Assembly (NCBI GenBank): GCA_014879535.1
Contig: JACSRX010000052.1
Coordinates: forward strand, 1 to 58,333
DNA: 58,333 nt
Source: Chthoniobacterales bacterium
GTDB lineage: Bacteria; Verrucomicrobiota; Verrucomicrobiia; Chthoniobacterales; JACTMZ01
Reading direction: 5' to 3'
This document shows positions 27,700 through 35,233 of the stretch, piece by piece. The notes beneath the pieces were generated by a model, which saw only the letters and a program-made list of their open reading frames with translations, ran no database searches and was not told where the DNA came from. Both the position numbers and the translations under genes were made by a program. Within the stretch, counting starts at the first letter, position 1. Every line of letters begins with the position of its first letter.

Positions 27700-28603
27700 G
27701 GAGCTTCGCGGCGAGGGTGCGCCCGAGGGATTCCGGATCATCGCAGCCAGCCGCCAGCGCTGCATGTTTCGGTGCGCCGCCCGAATCGTCAAACACAACC
27801 GCTTCGAGGTGCAGGATGGAACCATCCACCCGTCCCCGCGCACCCAATGCCAGATGGCAGCCGCCGCCGAGGGCCGCCAACACCGCACGCTCGGCCCGCA
27901 CTTCCGCTTCGGATTCCGGATGGTTGATCCGGCCTGCAATCTCCCGCGCCCGTTCGTCGTCCACGCGGACCTCCACGGCGATCGCGCCTTGGCCCGGCGC
28001 CGGGAGAAATGTTTCGAGAGGAGTCGCGTGGAGCATCATGCCGTCCACTTCCAGCACCCCCTTGGTTGCCAAGTCCAGGCGCTCCAGACCCGCCGCGGCC
28101 AGAATCACCGCATCGTAGTCGCCACCAGCCACCTTGCCCAACCGCGTCGGCACATTGCCGCGGATCGCCACTACCGAAAGATTGTTTCGCAGGGCCAGCA
28201 TCATGGCGCGGCGCCGGGGGCTCCCGGTCCCGATCGTTGCACCCTCCGGAAGCCCGTCCACCCCCCCCGGACGCGCGCTCACGAGCACATCTCCCGGGTT
28301 CCCGCGCTCCAACACCGCACCCAGCACAAGACCCCGCGGAAGTTCCACCGGAAGATCCTTCAGGCTGTGCACGGCCGCCGCAGCGCGGCCATCCATGACC
28401 GCCTGCTCCAATTCGCGGGTGAACACACCGGAACTTCCCATCGATGCCAGGCTCTGCTCCGAGTGCCTGTCGCCGATCGTGCGGATGATCTCCTCGTGAA
28501 CGACCAGGGCCCGGCATGCCGCCGCAAGCTTTTCCGCGACGATCCTCGCCTGCACCCGGGCCAACTCGCTACCACGCGTGGCCAGCACGAATTCGCCTGT
28601 CAT
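27689..28603 (-). CDS. hemC: Porphobilinogen deaminase (hydroxymethylbilane synthase)
   Basis: 304 residues. It links four porphobilinogen units into hydroxymethylbilane. Motifs: LATRGSELARVQA, SSGVFTRELEQAVMDGRAA, AVHSLKDLP (catalytic Asp region follows), IGTGSPRRRAMM, VAIRGNVPTRLGK, LPAPGQGAIAVE, and the dipyrromethane-cofactor Cys in ALGGGCHLALGA. It starts 7 bases after hemA and overlaps cobA-hemD. Confidence 0.97.
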   Translation of the reverse strand: MTGEFVLATRGSELARVQARIVAEKLAAACRALVVHEEIIRTIGDRHSEQSLASMGSSGVFTRELEQAVMDGRAAAAVHSLKDLPVELPRGLVLGAVLERGNPGDVLVSARPGGVDGLPEGATIGTGSPRRRAMMLALRNNLSVVAIRGNVPTRLGKVAGGDYDAVILAAAGLERLDLATKGVLEVDGMMLHATPLETFLPAPGQGAIAVEVRVDDERAREIAGRINHPESEAEVRAERAVLAALGGGCHLALGARGRVDGSILHLEAVVFDDSGGAPKHAALAAGCDDPESLGRTLAAKLHGG

Positions 28604-28610
28604 GGATTTG

Positions 28611-29636
28611 CTAGGCGGCGACCGGCAATGCCTCGCCGGGCATCATGCGGCGCATGAACCCGTCCGCATGCGCCGCCACCAGTTCTTCACCACGATGCGT
28701 CTCGCGCACGCGTCCCTCCAATCCCTCGCGGGCCAAGGCCTGCAGGGAGTCCACATCATGCCAGTCCACACCGGGAAGGTTGCGGATCTCCGGGTCGAAG
28801 TCCCGCGGCACGGCCAGATCGAGGACGAAAAGCGGACGCTCCGGGCGTCCGGCCATCACTTGGGCGAGTTCCACGGCCTGCAGCAGGCGTGACGGCGACG
28901 ATGCACAGGCGACCACGATGTCCATCTCCGGCAACAGCGACTGCCATGCCGCGAATTCCACCGTCCGTCCTCCGAGTTCCGCGGCCAAATCCGAAGCGCG
29001 CGACGGCGTGCGATTGACTATCACCAGATCCCGAATCCCGCGGGCCTTGAGACTCCGGGCAACGACGCCTCCCGCTTCTCCCGCCCCGAGCAGCAGCACG
29101 CGGCGCTCGGACAAGGAACCCAGAGCACGCGCGGCCAGATGGCAGGCAGCCGACCCGACCGAGACAGATCCACGCGTGATGCCCGTTTCCGTGCGCACCT
29201 GCTTGGCGCCCCGGAAGGCCAGCTGGAAGAGCCGATTCAGCACGGGGCCGGTCACGCCCGCACGCCAAGCGAGGGCGTAGGCATCCTTCACCTGTCCGAG
29301 GATCTCGGTCTCCCCGACGACCATGGAGTCCAAGCCGGCGGCGACGCGGATGAGATGACGCGCGGCATCCAAGCCGTCCAAACGGTAAAGATCAGCCTTG
29401 ATCCCTGCATGCTGCTGCAGGCGCATCGAGCAAGCGGCCGCCGCCAGAACCCCATCACGTGCGGCCCCGTAGATTTCCACGCGGTTGCAGGTCGAAAGCA
29501 GCACGCACTCTGCCACCCCCTCCTCCGAGCGCAGGCTGCCGAGAAAAGCCGTCATCGCCGCCTCCGGCACGACGAAGCGCTCGCGCAACGAGACGGCCGC
29601 CGTGTGATGGCTCAGGCCGAGGCAGAAAAGTTCCAT
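28611..29636 (-). CDS. hemA: Glutamyl-tRNA reductase, short form
   Basis: 341 residues from ATG 29636 (MELFCLGLSHHTAAVSLRER). It reduces Glu-tRNA to glutamate-1-semialdehyde. The catalytic Cys is in LLSTCNRVEIYGA (near residue 50), the tRNA and active-site block is GLDSMVVGETEILGQVKDAY, and the NADPH domain has VLLLGAGEAGGVVARSLK. The chain ends about 30 residues after FVLDLAVPRDFDPEIRNLPG, so most of the C-terminal dimerisation domain found in roughly 420-residue enzymes is absent. It heads the six-gene operon; hemL and hemB are not here. Confidence 0.94.
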   Translation of the reverse strand: MELFCLGLSHHTAAVSLRERFVVPEAAMTAFLGSLRSEEGVAECVLLSTCNRVEIYGAARDGVLAAAACSMRLQQHAGIKADLYRLDGLDAARHLIRVAAGLDSMVVGETEILGQVKDAYALAWRAGVTGPVLNRLFQLAFRGAKQVRTETGITRGSVSVGSAACHLAARALGSLSERRVLLLGAGEAGGVVARSLKARGIRDLVIVNRTPSRASDLAAELGGRTVEFAAWQSLLPEMDIVVACASSPSRLLQAVELAQVMAGRPERPLFVLDLAVPRDFDPEIRNLPGVDWHDVDSLQALAREGLEGRVRETHRGEELVAAHADGFMRRMMPGEALPVAA

Positions 29637-29649
29637 GACAGGAACCGGG

Positions 29650-29678
29650 AGTCTAACCTTGGCCACGCCCCGGCGCAA
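29650..29678 (-). promoter_or_regulatory. Promoter of the hemA operon
   Basis: On the minus strand TTGCGC (29678-29673) and TAGACT (29655-29650) are spaced by exactly 17 bases. The -10 box ends 13 bases before ATG 29636, giving a leader of about 7 bases without a Shine-Dalgarno sequence. Confidence 0.5.
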
Positions 29679-29696
29679 GGCGGTGGGAAATGGCTC

Positions 29697-29718
29697 GCAC
29701 GGGCAGCCTCTCCCGTGC
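29697..29718. repeat. Inverted repeat between hemA and the lipoprotein gene
   Basis: GCACGGG and CCCGTGC form a perfect 7-base inverted repeat with an 8-base loop. It sits 11 bases upstream of the lipoprotein start and about 20 bases above the hemA -35 box. It could be an operator or an mRNA hairpin; there is no T-tract. Confidence 0.35.
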
Positions 29719-29729
29719 CATGAGAGACC

Positions 29730-30233
29730 ATGCACCGCACCTTTCTCCCCGCGGCGGTCTTGGCCGGACTCCTGTTGGCCGGCTGTGCGACCGGCCGCAA
29801 GTTGCCCCCCTACGAGAAACCCCTCGCCCGCACCCCGGTGCAGAGCGTCCGCACCACCGCCTACACCCACACCGAATCGGATCACCGGAAATACGGCGCG
29901 CGCTCGGCCGCCGGCACGCCGCTCCGCCGTGGCGGCGTCAACAGCGCCGCGGCCGATTGGTCGCGCTGGCCCCTCGGCACCCGGTTCCAGCTCGTCGAGA
30001 CCGGCGAGATCTACGAGGTGGATGACTACGGGTGGATGCTTGCCGGAACCAACACCATCGATCTCTACCAGCCGACCCGGGCACAGATGAACAAATGGGG
30101 CGTGCGCCGCGTCACCATCGAGGTCCTCGAATGGGGCGACCCGCAGCGCAGCTACGCAATGCTAAAGCCCCGCTCGAAACACCGCCATGTGAAACGCATG
30201 GTCCGGCAGCTCGAGGATCGCTACGAGCTGTGA
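29730..30233 (+). CDS. 3D-domain lipoprotein
   Basis: 167 residues. The signal sequence ends in a lipobox (LLLAGC, Cys at about residue 19), so it should be lipid-anchored. Residues about 40-135 have the 3D (Asp-Asp-Asp) domain pattern of MltA-like double-psi barrels: RTTAYTHTESDH, NSAAADWSRWPLGTRFQL, YEVDDYG and NTIDLYQP. These domains are tied to peptidoglycan cleavage, and the conserved Asp residues are present. A basic C-terminal tail (KPRSKHRHVKRMVRQ) follows. The stop overlaps the symporter start as GTGA. Confidence 0.85.
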   Translation: MHRTFLPAAVLAGLLLAGCATGRKLPPYEKPLARTPVQSVRTTAYTHTESDHRKYGARSAAGTPLRRGGVNSAAADWSRWPLGTRFQLVETGEIYEVDDYGWMLAGTNTIDLYQPTRAQMNKWGVRRVTIEVLEWGDPQRSYAMLKPRSKHRHVKRMVRQLEDRYEL

Positions 30234-31504
30234 AAAAAGGCGTCTGGTCCGATCCCCTCCGCATCCTCACGGCCCTGGCCCTCGGAGCCACCGCCGGGGC
30301 GCTCATCCCCGCCACCGCAGGATTCGGCACGCTCACCGCTGGCGCGGTGTTTTCGTTTGCCGGCGACCTTTTCCTCCGTCTTCTGCAGATGGTCGTCGTC
30401 CCTCTCGTGGCAACCTCCATCATCGTGAGCGTGGCCAGGCTCGGTCGCGACCACGCCTTCGGCAGACTCGGGCTCAAGACCGCGGTCTACTACATCGCGA
30501 CAACCCTCCTCGCCGTGATCACCGGCTTGGTGATTTTCAATCTGGTCCAGCCCGGCCGGGTCTCCCCCGAGGTGTCCGAGCAATTGCTCGCCGATGTCCC
30601 CGCCAGCGTCGGCGATGTGCGCGAGGGGCTCGGAGAAAAATCCACCGGGGATCTTGCCGACGTCATCCGCCGCGCCGTCCCGGTGAACATCATCGCCGCC
30701 GCCTCCGAAAACCGCGAGATGCTCGCCGTCATCTTCTTCAGCCTCCTTTTCGGGTTTTTCGCCGGAAATCTTCCCGACGGGAGACGCGAGGCATTCGCCG
30801 CATTCTGGGAGAGCGCCAACGACGTGATGCTCGCCATCACCGGCGGGATCATGCGGATCGCCCCCTTCGGCATCTTCGCCCTCATCGTGCAGACCGTGCA
30901 GCAAAGCGGGGGCTCCGCTCTCGGACCCCTCGCGCTCTTCTTCGCCTGCGTCGCCGGCGGCCTGGCGTTCCATCTTTTTGTCACGCTTGCCGTGCTCATG
31001 CGCGTGCTCGGCGGATTTCCCCCGTGGCGCCACTACCGCGCCATGGCGCCCGCGCTCCTCACCGCCTTCTCCACGGCCTCCTCGTCGGCCACCCTCCCCG
31101 TCACCATCGAATGCGTGGAGAAAAATGCGGGCGTCTCCCCCCGCATCGCCGGATTCACCCTCCCGATCGGGGCCACCATCAACATGGACGGCACCGCGCT
31201 CTACGAATGCGCCGTGGTCCTGTTCATCGCCCAGCTCTACGGCGTGAGCCTCGATTGGGCGCAGCAGGTCCTCGTCGTCGTGCTCGCGCTTCTCACCTCG
31301 ATCGGCGTGGCTGGCATCCCGGCCGCCAGCCTGGTCGCCATCGTCATCATTCTCCAGGCGGTCGGCCTCCCCCTCGAGGCGATCGCCATCGTCATGGCCA
31401 CCGACCGCGTCCTCGACATGATGCGCACCACCGTCAACGTCTTCAGCGACAGCTGCGGCGCCGCGATCATCGCATCCTCCGAGGGGGAAACGATCTACCG
31501 CTGA
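30230..31504 (+). CDS. Dicarboxylate/amino acid:cation symporter (DAACS family)
   Basis: 424 residues from GTG 30230, which overlaps the lipoprotein stop. The Glt family core is present: the Ser-rich hairpin [20 protein letters not shown] (HP1), [21 protein letters not shown] (TM7 with the cation-binding NMDGT) and [22 protein letters not shown] (TM8, substrate contacts). It takes up C4-dicarboxylates, Glu or Asp with Na+ or H+; the substrate is not determined. The first part has the usual [16 protein letters not shown] loop. Confidence 0.93.
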   Translation: MKKGVWSDPLRILTALALGATAGALIPATAGFGTLTAGAVFSFAGDLFLRLLQMVVVPLVATSIIVSVARLGRDHAFGRLGLKTAVYYIATTLLAVITGLVIFNLVQPGRVSPEVSEQLLADVPASVGDVREGLGEKSTGDLADVIRRAVPVNIIAAASENREMLAVIFFSLLFGFFAGNLPDGRREAFAAFWESANDVMLAITGGIMRIAPFGIFALIVQTVQQSGGSALGPLALFFACVAGGLAFHLFVTLAVLMRVLGGFPPWRHYRAMAPALLTAFSTASSSATLPVTIECVEKNAGVSPRIAGFTLPIGATINMDGTALYECAVVLFIAQLYGVSLDWAQQVLVVVLALLTSIGVAGIPAASLVAIVIILQAVGLPLEAIAIVMATDRVLDMMRTTVNVFSDSCGAAIIASSEGETIYR

Positions 31505-31531
31505 CGCCGCCCGGCTCCGGCCGCGATCACG

Positions 31532-33076
31532 TCACACTCCGCGCGCCTGCTCGCCCAGCTCGCGGCGGATGAACGTGCGGTTGATGGCATTGAGGTAGGC
31601 TCGCGCGCTGGCTTCGACGACATCGGTGCTCGCGCCCTTGCCGGTGATGAGCCGGCCGTCGCCGAAGTCCACCTTCAAGGTGACCTCCCCGAGGGCGTCA
31701 TGCCCCTGCGTGACGGCCTGGACGTTGTATTCCACCAGGTTCCCCGAACGGCCGACGACCGCATCGATGGCGCGCATGCTGGAATCCACCGCCCCGTTGC
31801 CCTCGGCATCGCCCGTGCGGGTCTCCGTGCCCCGGACGAGGACCACCTTCGCATGCGGTTTCCTTCCGGTGGCGACGGTGACCTCGAGTTCCCGCAACTG
31901 CCAGCCCTCGGCCTGCGGCATCATGGAATCGTCCACGATGGCCGACAGGTCGTCGTCATAGACGAACTTCTTCTTGTCGCCGATGTCCTTGAAACGCGTG
32001 AAGACCGCGTCGATCTCCTCATCGCTGAGCTTGTAGCCCAGGTGCTCCAGCCGCGCGGCCATGGCATGGCGCCCGCTGTGCTTGGTCAGGGGCAACTCGG
32101 TGCCCCCCCAGCCCACCTCCACCGGGTCCATGATCTCATAAGTCTCGCGCTTCTTCAGGATGCCGTCCTGATGGATGCCCGAGCTGTGGGCGAAGGCGTT
32201 CTCCCCCACGATCGCCTTGCTGCGCTGCACGTGCAGCCCGCTCATGCGGCTGACAATGCGTGAGGTCTTCAGGATTTCGCGTGTGTGCACGCCGGTGCCC
32301 AGCGGACCGAAGACATCGGGGCGCGTTTTCATCGCCATGACGACCTCTTCCAAGGCGACATTGCCGGCGCGTTCGCCGATCCCGTTGATCGTGCCCTCGA
32401 TCTGGCGGGCGCCGTTCTGCACCGCCGCCAGCGAGTTGGCCACCGCCAACCCCAGGTCGTTGTGGCAGTGCACGCTGATCACCGCGTCGTCGATGTTGCG
32501 CACGTTGTCCTTGAGATACCTGATCAACGCGCCGAACTGCTCGGGCACGGCAAAACCCACGGTGTCGGGAATGTTCACCGTCGTCGCGCCGGCCCCGATG
32601 GCGGTCTCCACCACCCGCGCCAGGAACTCCGGCTCGGTGCGCGAGGCATCCTCAGGCGAGAACTCGACATCCCGCGTGTGCGACTTCGCCAGCCTCACGC
32701 CCTCCGCGGCCAGGCGCAGGATCTCCTCGTGCGCCTTCTTCAGCTTGTGCTCTCGGTGGATCTTCGAGGTGGCCAGGAACACATGGATGCGCCCCCTTTC
32801 CCCGGCCGGCTTGACCGCCGACGCCGCGGCCTCGATGTCCTTGGTCACGCAGCGGGCCAATCCGGCGATGATCGGACCCCGGACCTCGGTGGCGATGCGC
32901 TGCACCGCCTCGAAGTCACCGTCGCTGATGACCGGGAACCCGGCTTCGATGACATCGACGTTGAGCCGTGCGAGCTGGCGGGCGACCTCCAGCTTCTCGC
33001 GCAGGTTCATGGATGCGCCGGGGCATTGTTCGCCGTCGCGCAGTGTGGTGTCGAAGATGATGACTTTGTCGGACAT
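31532..33076 (-). CDS. leuA: 2-isopropylmalate synthase
   Basis: 514 residues from ATG 33076 (MSDKVIIFDTTLRDGEQ), the long form. It condenses acetyl-CoA and 2-oxoisovalerate in the first step of leucine synthesis. The TIM barrel has TTLRDGEQCPGASM, VIEAGFPVIS, SVHCHNDLGLAVANSL with the metal-binding His pair, and GTINGIGERAGNVALEEVV. The C-terminal regulatory domain (about 390-510) has VEYNVQAVTQGHDALGEV and the tail ASARAYLNAINR, so Leu feedback is expected. No ribosome site precedes ATG. A Leu-rich leader peptide and two hairpins lie upstream. Confidence 0.96.
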   Translation of the reverse strand: MSDKVIIFDTTLRDGEQCPGASMNLREKLEVARQLARLNVDVIEAGFPVISDGDFEAVQRIATEVRGPIIAGLARCVTKDIEAAASAVKPAGERGRIHVFLATSKIHREHKLKKAHEEILRLAAEGVRLAKSHTRDVEFSPEDASRTEPEFLARVVETAIGAGATTVNIPDTVGFAVPEQFGALIRYLKDNVRNIDDAVISVHCHNDLGLAVANSLAAVQNGARQIEGTINGIGERAGNVALEEVVMAMKTRPDVFGPLGTGVHTREILKTSRIVSRMSGLHVQRSKAIVGENAFAHSSGIHQDGILKKRETYEIMDPVEVGWGGTELPLTKHSGRHAMAARLEHLGYKLSDEEIDAVFTRFKDIGDKKKFVYDDDLSAIVDDSMMPQAEGWQLRELEVTVATGRKPHAKVVLVRGTETRTGDAEGNGAVDSSMRAIDAVVGRSGNLVEYNVQAVTQGHDALGEVTLKVDFGDGRLITGKGASTDVVEASARAYLNAINRTFIRRELGEQARGV

Positions 33077-33116
33077 GGGATTGAAAAAGGTTAGGTTATG
33101 GAAAATGGAAATGACA

Positions 33117-33139
33117 GCGCTCCCTCGCACGGGGAGCAC
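33117..33139 (-). terminator. Attenuator-type hairpin in the leuA leader
   Basis: In the minus-strand RNA GUGCUCCC pairs with GGGAGCGC (8 pairs, one G-U) around a 7-base loop, and is followed by a U-enriched run (UGUCAUUUCCAUUUUCC). It lies between the Leu-rich leader peptide and leuA. The U-run is interrupted by C residues, so terminator strength is uncertain. Confidence 0.5.
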
Positions 33140-33152
33140 GGAGAATGAGGCG

Positions 33153-33171
33153 CGTCCGCGAACGGCGGACG
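33153..33171 (-). promoter_or_regulatory. Upstream hairpin in the leuA leader
   Basis: In the minus-strand RNA CGUCCGC pairs with GCGGACG (7 perfect pairs, 5-base loop) starting two bases after the leader-peptide stop. Its position next to the Leu codons is where a ribosome stalled or released at the leader would change folding. Confidence 0.45.
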
Positions 33172-33172
33172 G

Positions 33173-33238
33173 CTAACTAAGTCGAAGCAGCAAGGCGCGC
33201 AGGATGTCCTGCCCGAAAGATGGCGCGTTGCTGGTCAT
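33173..33238 (-). CDS. leuL: Leu-rich leader peptide upstream of leuA
   Basis: A 21-codon open frame from ATG 33238 to TAG 33175-33173. It encodes a peptide starting MTSNAPSFGQ and ending DILRALLLRLS, with five leucines among its last nine residues (codons CTG, TTG, CTG, CTT, CTT). Within the frame GCAGGA and TCCTGC form a further perfect hairpin (2-base loop) just before the Leu codons. The stop is followed at once by the two hairpins described separately and then by leuA, 97 bases downstream. That is the arrangement of ribosome-mediated attenuation: scarce Leu-tRNA would stall the ribosome on the Leu run and alter folding downstream. The expected transcription start coincides with the ATG. 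Confidence 0.6.
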   Translation of the reverse strand: MTSNAPSFGQDILRALLLRLS

Positions 33239-33244
33239 GCAATC

Positions 33245-33274
33245 ACGTTAGGACCGCCCCCCCAGTCCGCGCAA
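33245..33274 (-). promoter_or_regulatory. Promoter of the leuL-leuA unit
   Basis: On the minus strand TTGCGC (33274-33269) and TAACGT (33250-33245) are spaced by 18 bases. Six bases separate the -10 box from the leader-peptide ATG, so the leader mRNA is expected to be leaderless. The -35 hexamer is the same as at hemA. Confidence 0.45.
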
Positions 33275-33282
33275 GGGGAAAG

Positions 33283-34362
33283 TCACTCCGCACGCATGAA
33301 GACCCCGCCCCCGAGCAGGCGCGGACCGTCGTAGAAGGCGCAGACCTGCCCCGGCGCGATCGCCCGCTGCGGCGCGGCAAACGTCACCCGCACCCGGTCC
33401 CGGCCGATGCATTCCACCCGTGCGCCCGTGCGCGGTGCACGGTATCGCGGGCGCACCTCGATGTCGGCGCGATCCGGCAAGGCACCCTTGGACGGACTCA
33501 GCGAGCCAACCTCCCAGCTCGCGGTGTAGAGTCCCGGGGTCTCGGGGCTGTCGAAGCCCACCACCAACTCGCGGGTGGCGCGGCGCTTCTCCACCACCAC
33601 GTAGGCCTCATGCGGCGTGTTCGAGGCGATGCCGATGCCCTTGCGCTGGCCGAGCGTGAAGTAGTGCAATCCCCTGTGCTCCCCGAGCACCCGGCCGTCG
33701 ATGCCGACGATCGACCCCGGCTCGTCGGGAAGGTATTCGCGCAGAAAGTCCTGCATGCGCACCTTGCCGATGAAACAGATGCCCTGGCTGTCCTTCTTCG
33801 CCGCCGTGGCCAGCCCGGCCTCGACCGCCTTGGCGCGCACCTCGCTCTTGAGCAGCGTCCCGACCGGGAACCAAGCGGATGCGATCTGCTCCGGCTGCAG
33901 CATCGCCAGGAAATACGACTGGTCCTTGCCGGCATCGGCCCCCTCGAAAATGGCGCGCGTGCCGTCCGGGGCCGCGCCGGTCCGTGCATAATGACCGGTC
34001 CCGATGCCGTCGAAGCCCTCCGCCCGCGCAAGATCCAGGAACACGCCGAACTTTATCTCGCGGTTGCAATAGACATCGGGATTCGGCGTCACGCCCTCGG
34101 CATATCCGCGCAGCAGGTAATCCACCACATGCTCGCGGTAATCCTCGATGAGGTTGACCACGCGGAAGGGAATCCCGAGATTCTCCGCCACGGCGCGGGC
34201 GTCGGCGACATCCTGTTCCCACGGGCATTGGCCGAGAGGATCCCACTCGGCCATCCAGTTCTTCATGTAGGCGCCCTCGATCTCGTGCCCCTGCCCGCGC
34301 AGAAGCAGGGCGGCCACGGAGCTGTCCACCCCGCCCGACATGGCGACCAGGATCCGGGCCAT
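33283..34362 (-). CDS. mnmA: tRNA-specific 2-thiouridylase MnmA
   Basis: 359 residues. It thiolates U34 in Lys, Glu and Gln tRNAs. The PP-loop is [16 protein letters not shown]. The catalytic Cys pair is in [13 protein letters not shown] (about residue 100) and GICFIG (about 197). [21 protein letters not shown] and [13 protein letters not shown] are also typical. It starts 7 bases after the btpA-like gene, so the two form a small operon. The leu promoter lies just beyond its stop. Confidence 0.96.
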   Translation of the reverse strand: MARILVAMSGGVDSSVAALLLRGQGHEIEGAYMKNWMAEWDPLGQCPWEQDVADARAVAENLGIPFRVVNLIEDYREHVVDYLLRGYAEGVTPNPDVYCNREIKFGVFLDLARAEGFDGIGTGHYARTGAAPDGTRAIFEGADAGKDQSYFLAMLQPEQIASAWFPVGTLLKSEVRAKAVEAGLATAAKKDSQGICFIGKVRMQDFLREYLPDEPGSIVGIDGRVLGEHRGLHYFTLGQRKGIGIASNTPHEAYVVVEKRRATRELVVGFDSPETPGLYTASWEVGSLSPSKGALPDRADIEVRPRYRAPRTGARVECIGRDRVRVTFAAPQRAIAPGQVCAFYDGPRLLGGGVFMRAE

Positions 34363-34369
34363 CGAAATT

Positions 34370-35167
34370 TCAGCGCGCCGCCGCCACGGCGCGGGCCACG
34401 GCCTGCACGCGCGCCAGTTCCATCGGACCCGACCATTGGCCGCCCGCCTTCAAGGCCGAACCGACGATGAGTGCATCGGCATGGGAGAGCATCGCGGCGG
34501 CATTCTCCACCGTGACACCCGAGCCGACCACCACAGGCAGCTTTGTCGCCGCCCGCGCGGCCGCAAGGTCGGCCGCCGCAGCCTCGCGTCCTGTCGCCTC
34601 GCCGGTGACGATCACGCCGTCCGCCCCGAAAAATTCCGCCGCCTTCACGGTCTCGGCGAGACTGACATCCGCCGTGACCGCGTGGGCGGAGTGCTTCTTC
34701 TTCACGTCGGTCCACACCGCGATGCGGTCCGCGCCGATCTGCCTGCGATAGCGCAGCAGCGGTCCGGCACAGGCATCCATCCACCCCTCGTCGGCCACAT
34801 GGCCGAACACGAAAGCCTCGGCCCGGATGAAATCCAACCCGGCGGCCAGCGCCACGGCCAACGCCGCCTCGTTCGCCCCGGCCAGCACCTGCACACCGCA
34901 GGGAAGCGTCGTGGCCTGACGCACTGCGGTGCAGATGGCCGTCATCGCCGCCACCACCTCGGGCCCGACCTCCCGCCGCAGGTAGGGAAGGTCGTGCATG
35001 TTCTCAACCAGGATCCCGTCGCATCCGCCTTCAGCCAGCACCCATGCCTCCTGCACCGCCAGACGCACAAGTTCCTCCACCGCGGCCGTGTTCCCGGGCG
35101 TGCCCGGCAACGCGCCGGCATGGACCATGCCGATGAGCGCCTTGGGAGGAAGCGGGATCTGGATCAT
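34370..35167 (-). CDS. BtpA/SgcQ-family TIM-barrel protein
   Basis: 265 residues from ATG 35167 ([16 protein letters not shown]); ATG 35185 is an alternative. The family start '[16 protein letters not shown]' and the blocks [53 protein letters not shown] and [11 protein letters not shown] place it in the BtpA family. The founding member affects photosystem I assembly in cyanobacteria and others occur in sugar operons, so the role here is open. It precedes mnmA in one transcript. Confidence 0.85.
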   Translation of the reverse strand: MIQIPLPPKALIGMVHAGALPGTPGNTAAVEELVRLAVQEAWVLAEGGCDGILVENMHDLPYLRREVGPEVVAAMTAICTAVRQATTLPCGVQVLAGANEAALAVALAAGLDFIRAEAFVFGHVADEGWMDACAGPLLRYRRQIGADRIAVWTDVKKKHSAHAVTADVSLAETVKAAEFFGADGVIVTGEATGREAAAADLAAARAATKLPVVVGSGVTVENAAAMLSHADALIVGSALKAGGQWSGPMELARVQAVARAVAAAR

Positions 35168-35233
35168 CGCGCCAACAATGCACATCCCGGCGGATGTTTC
35201 ACAGGGATTTTCCGGCTCCCTCGTTCCGGAGTG

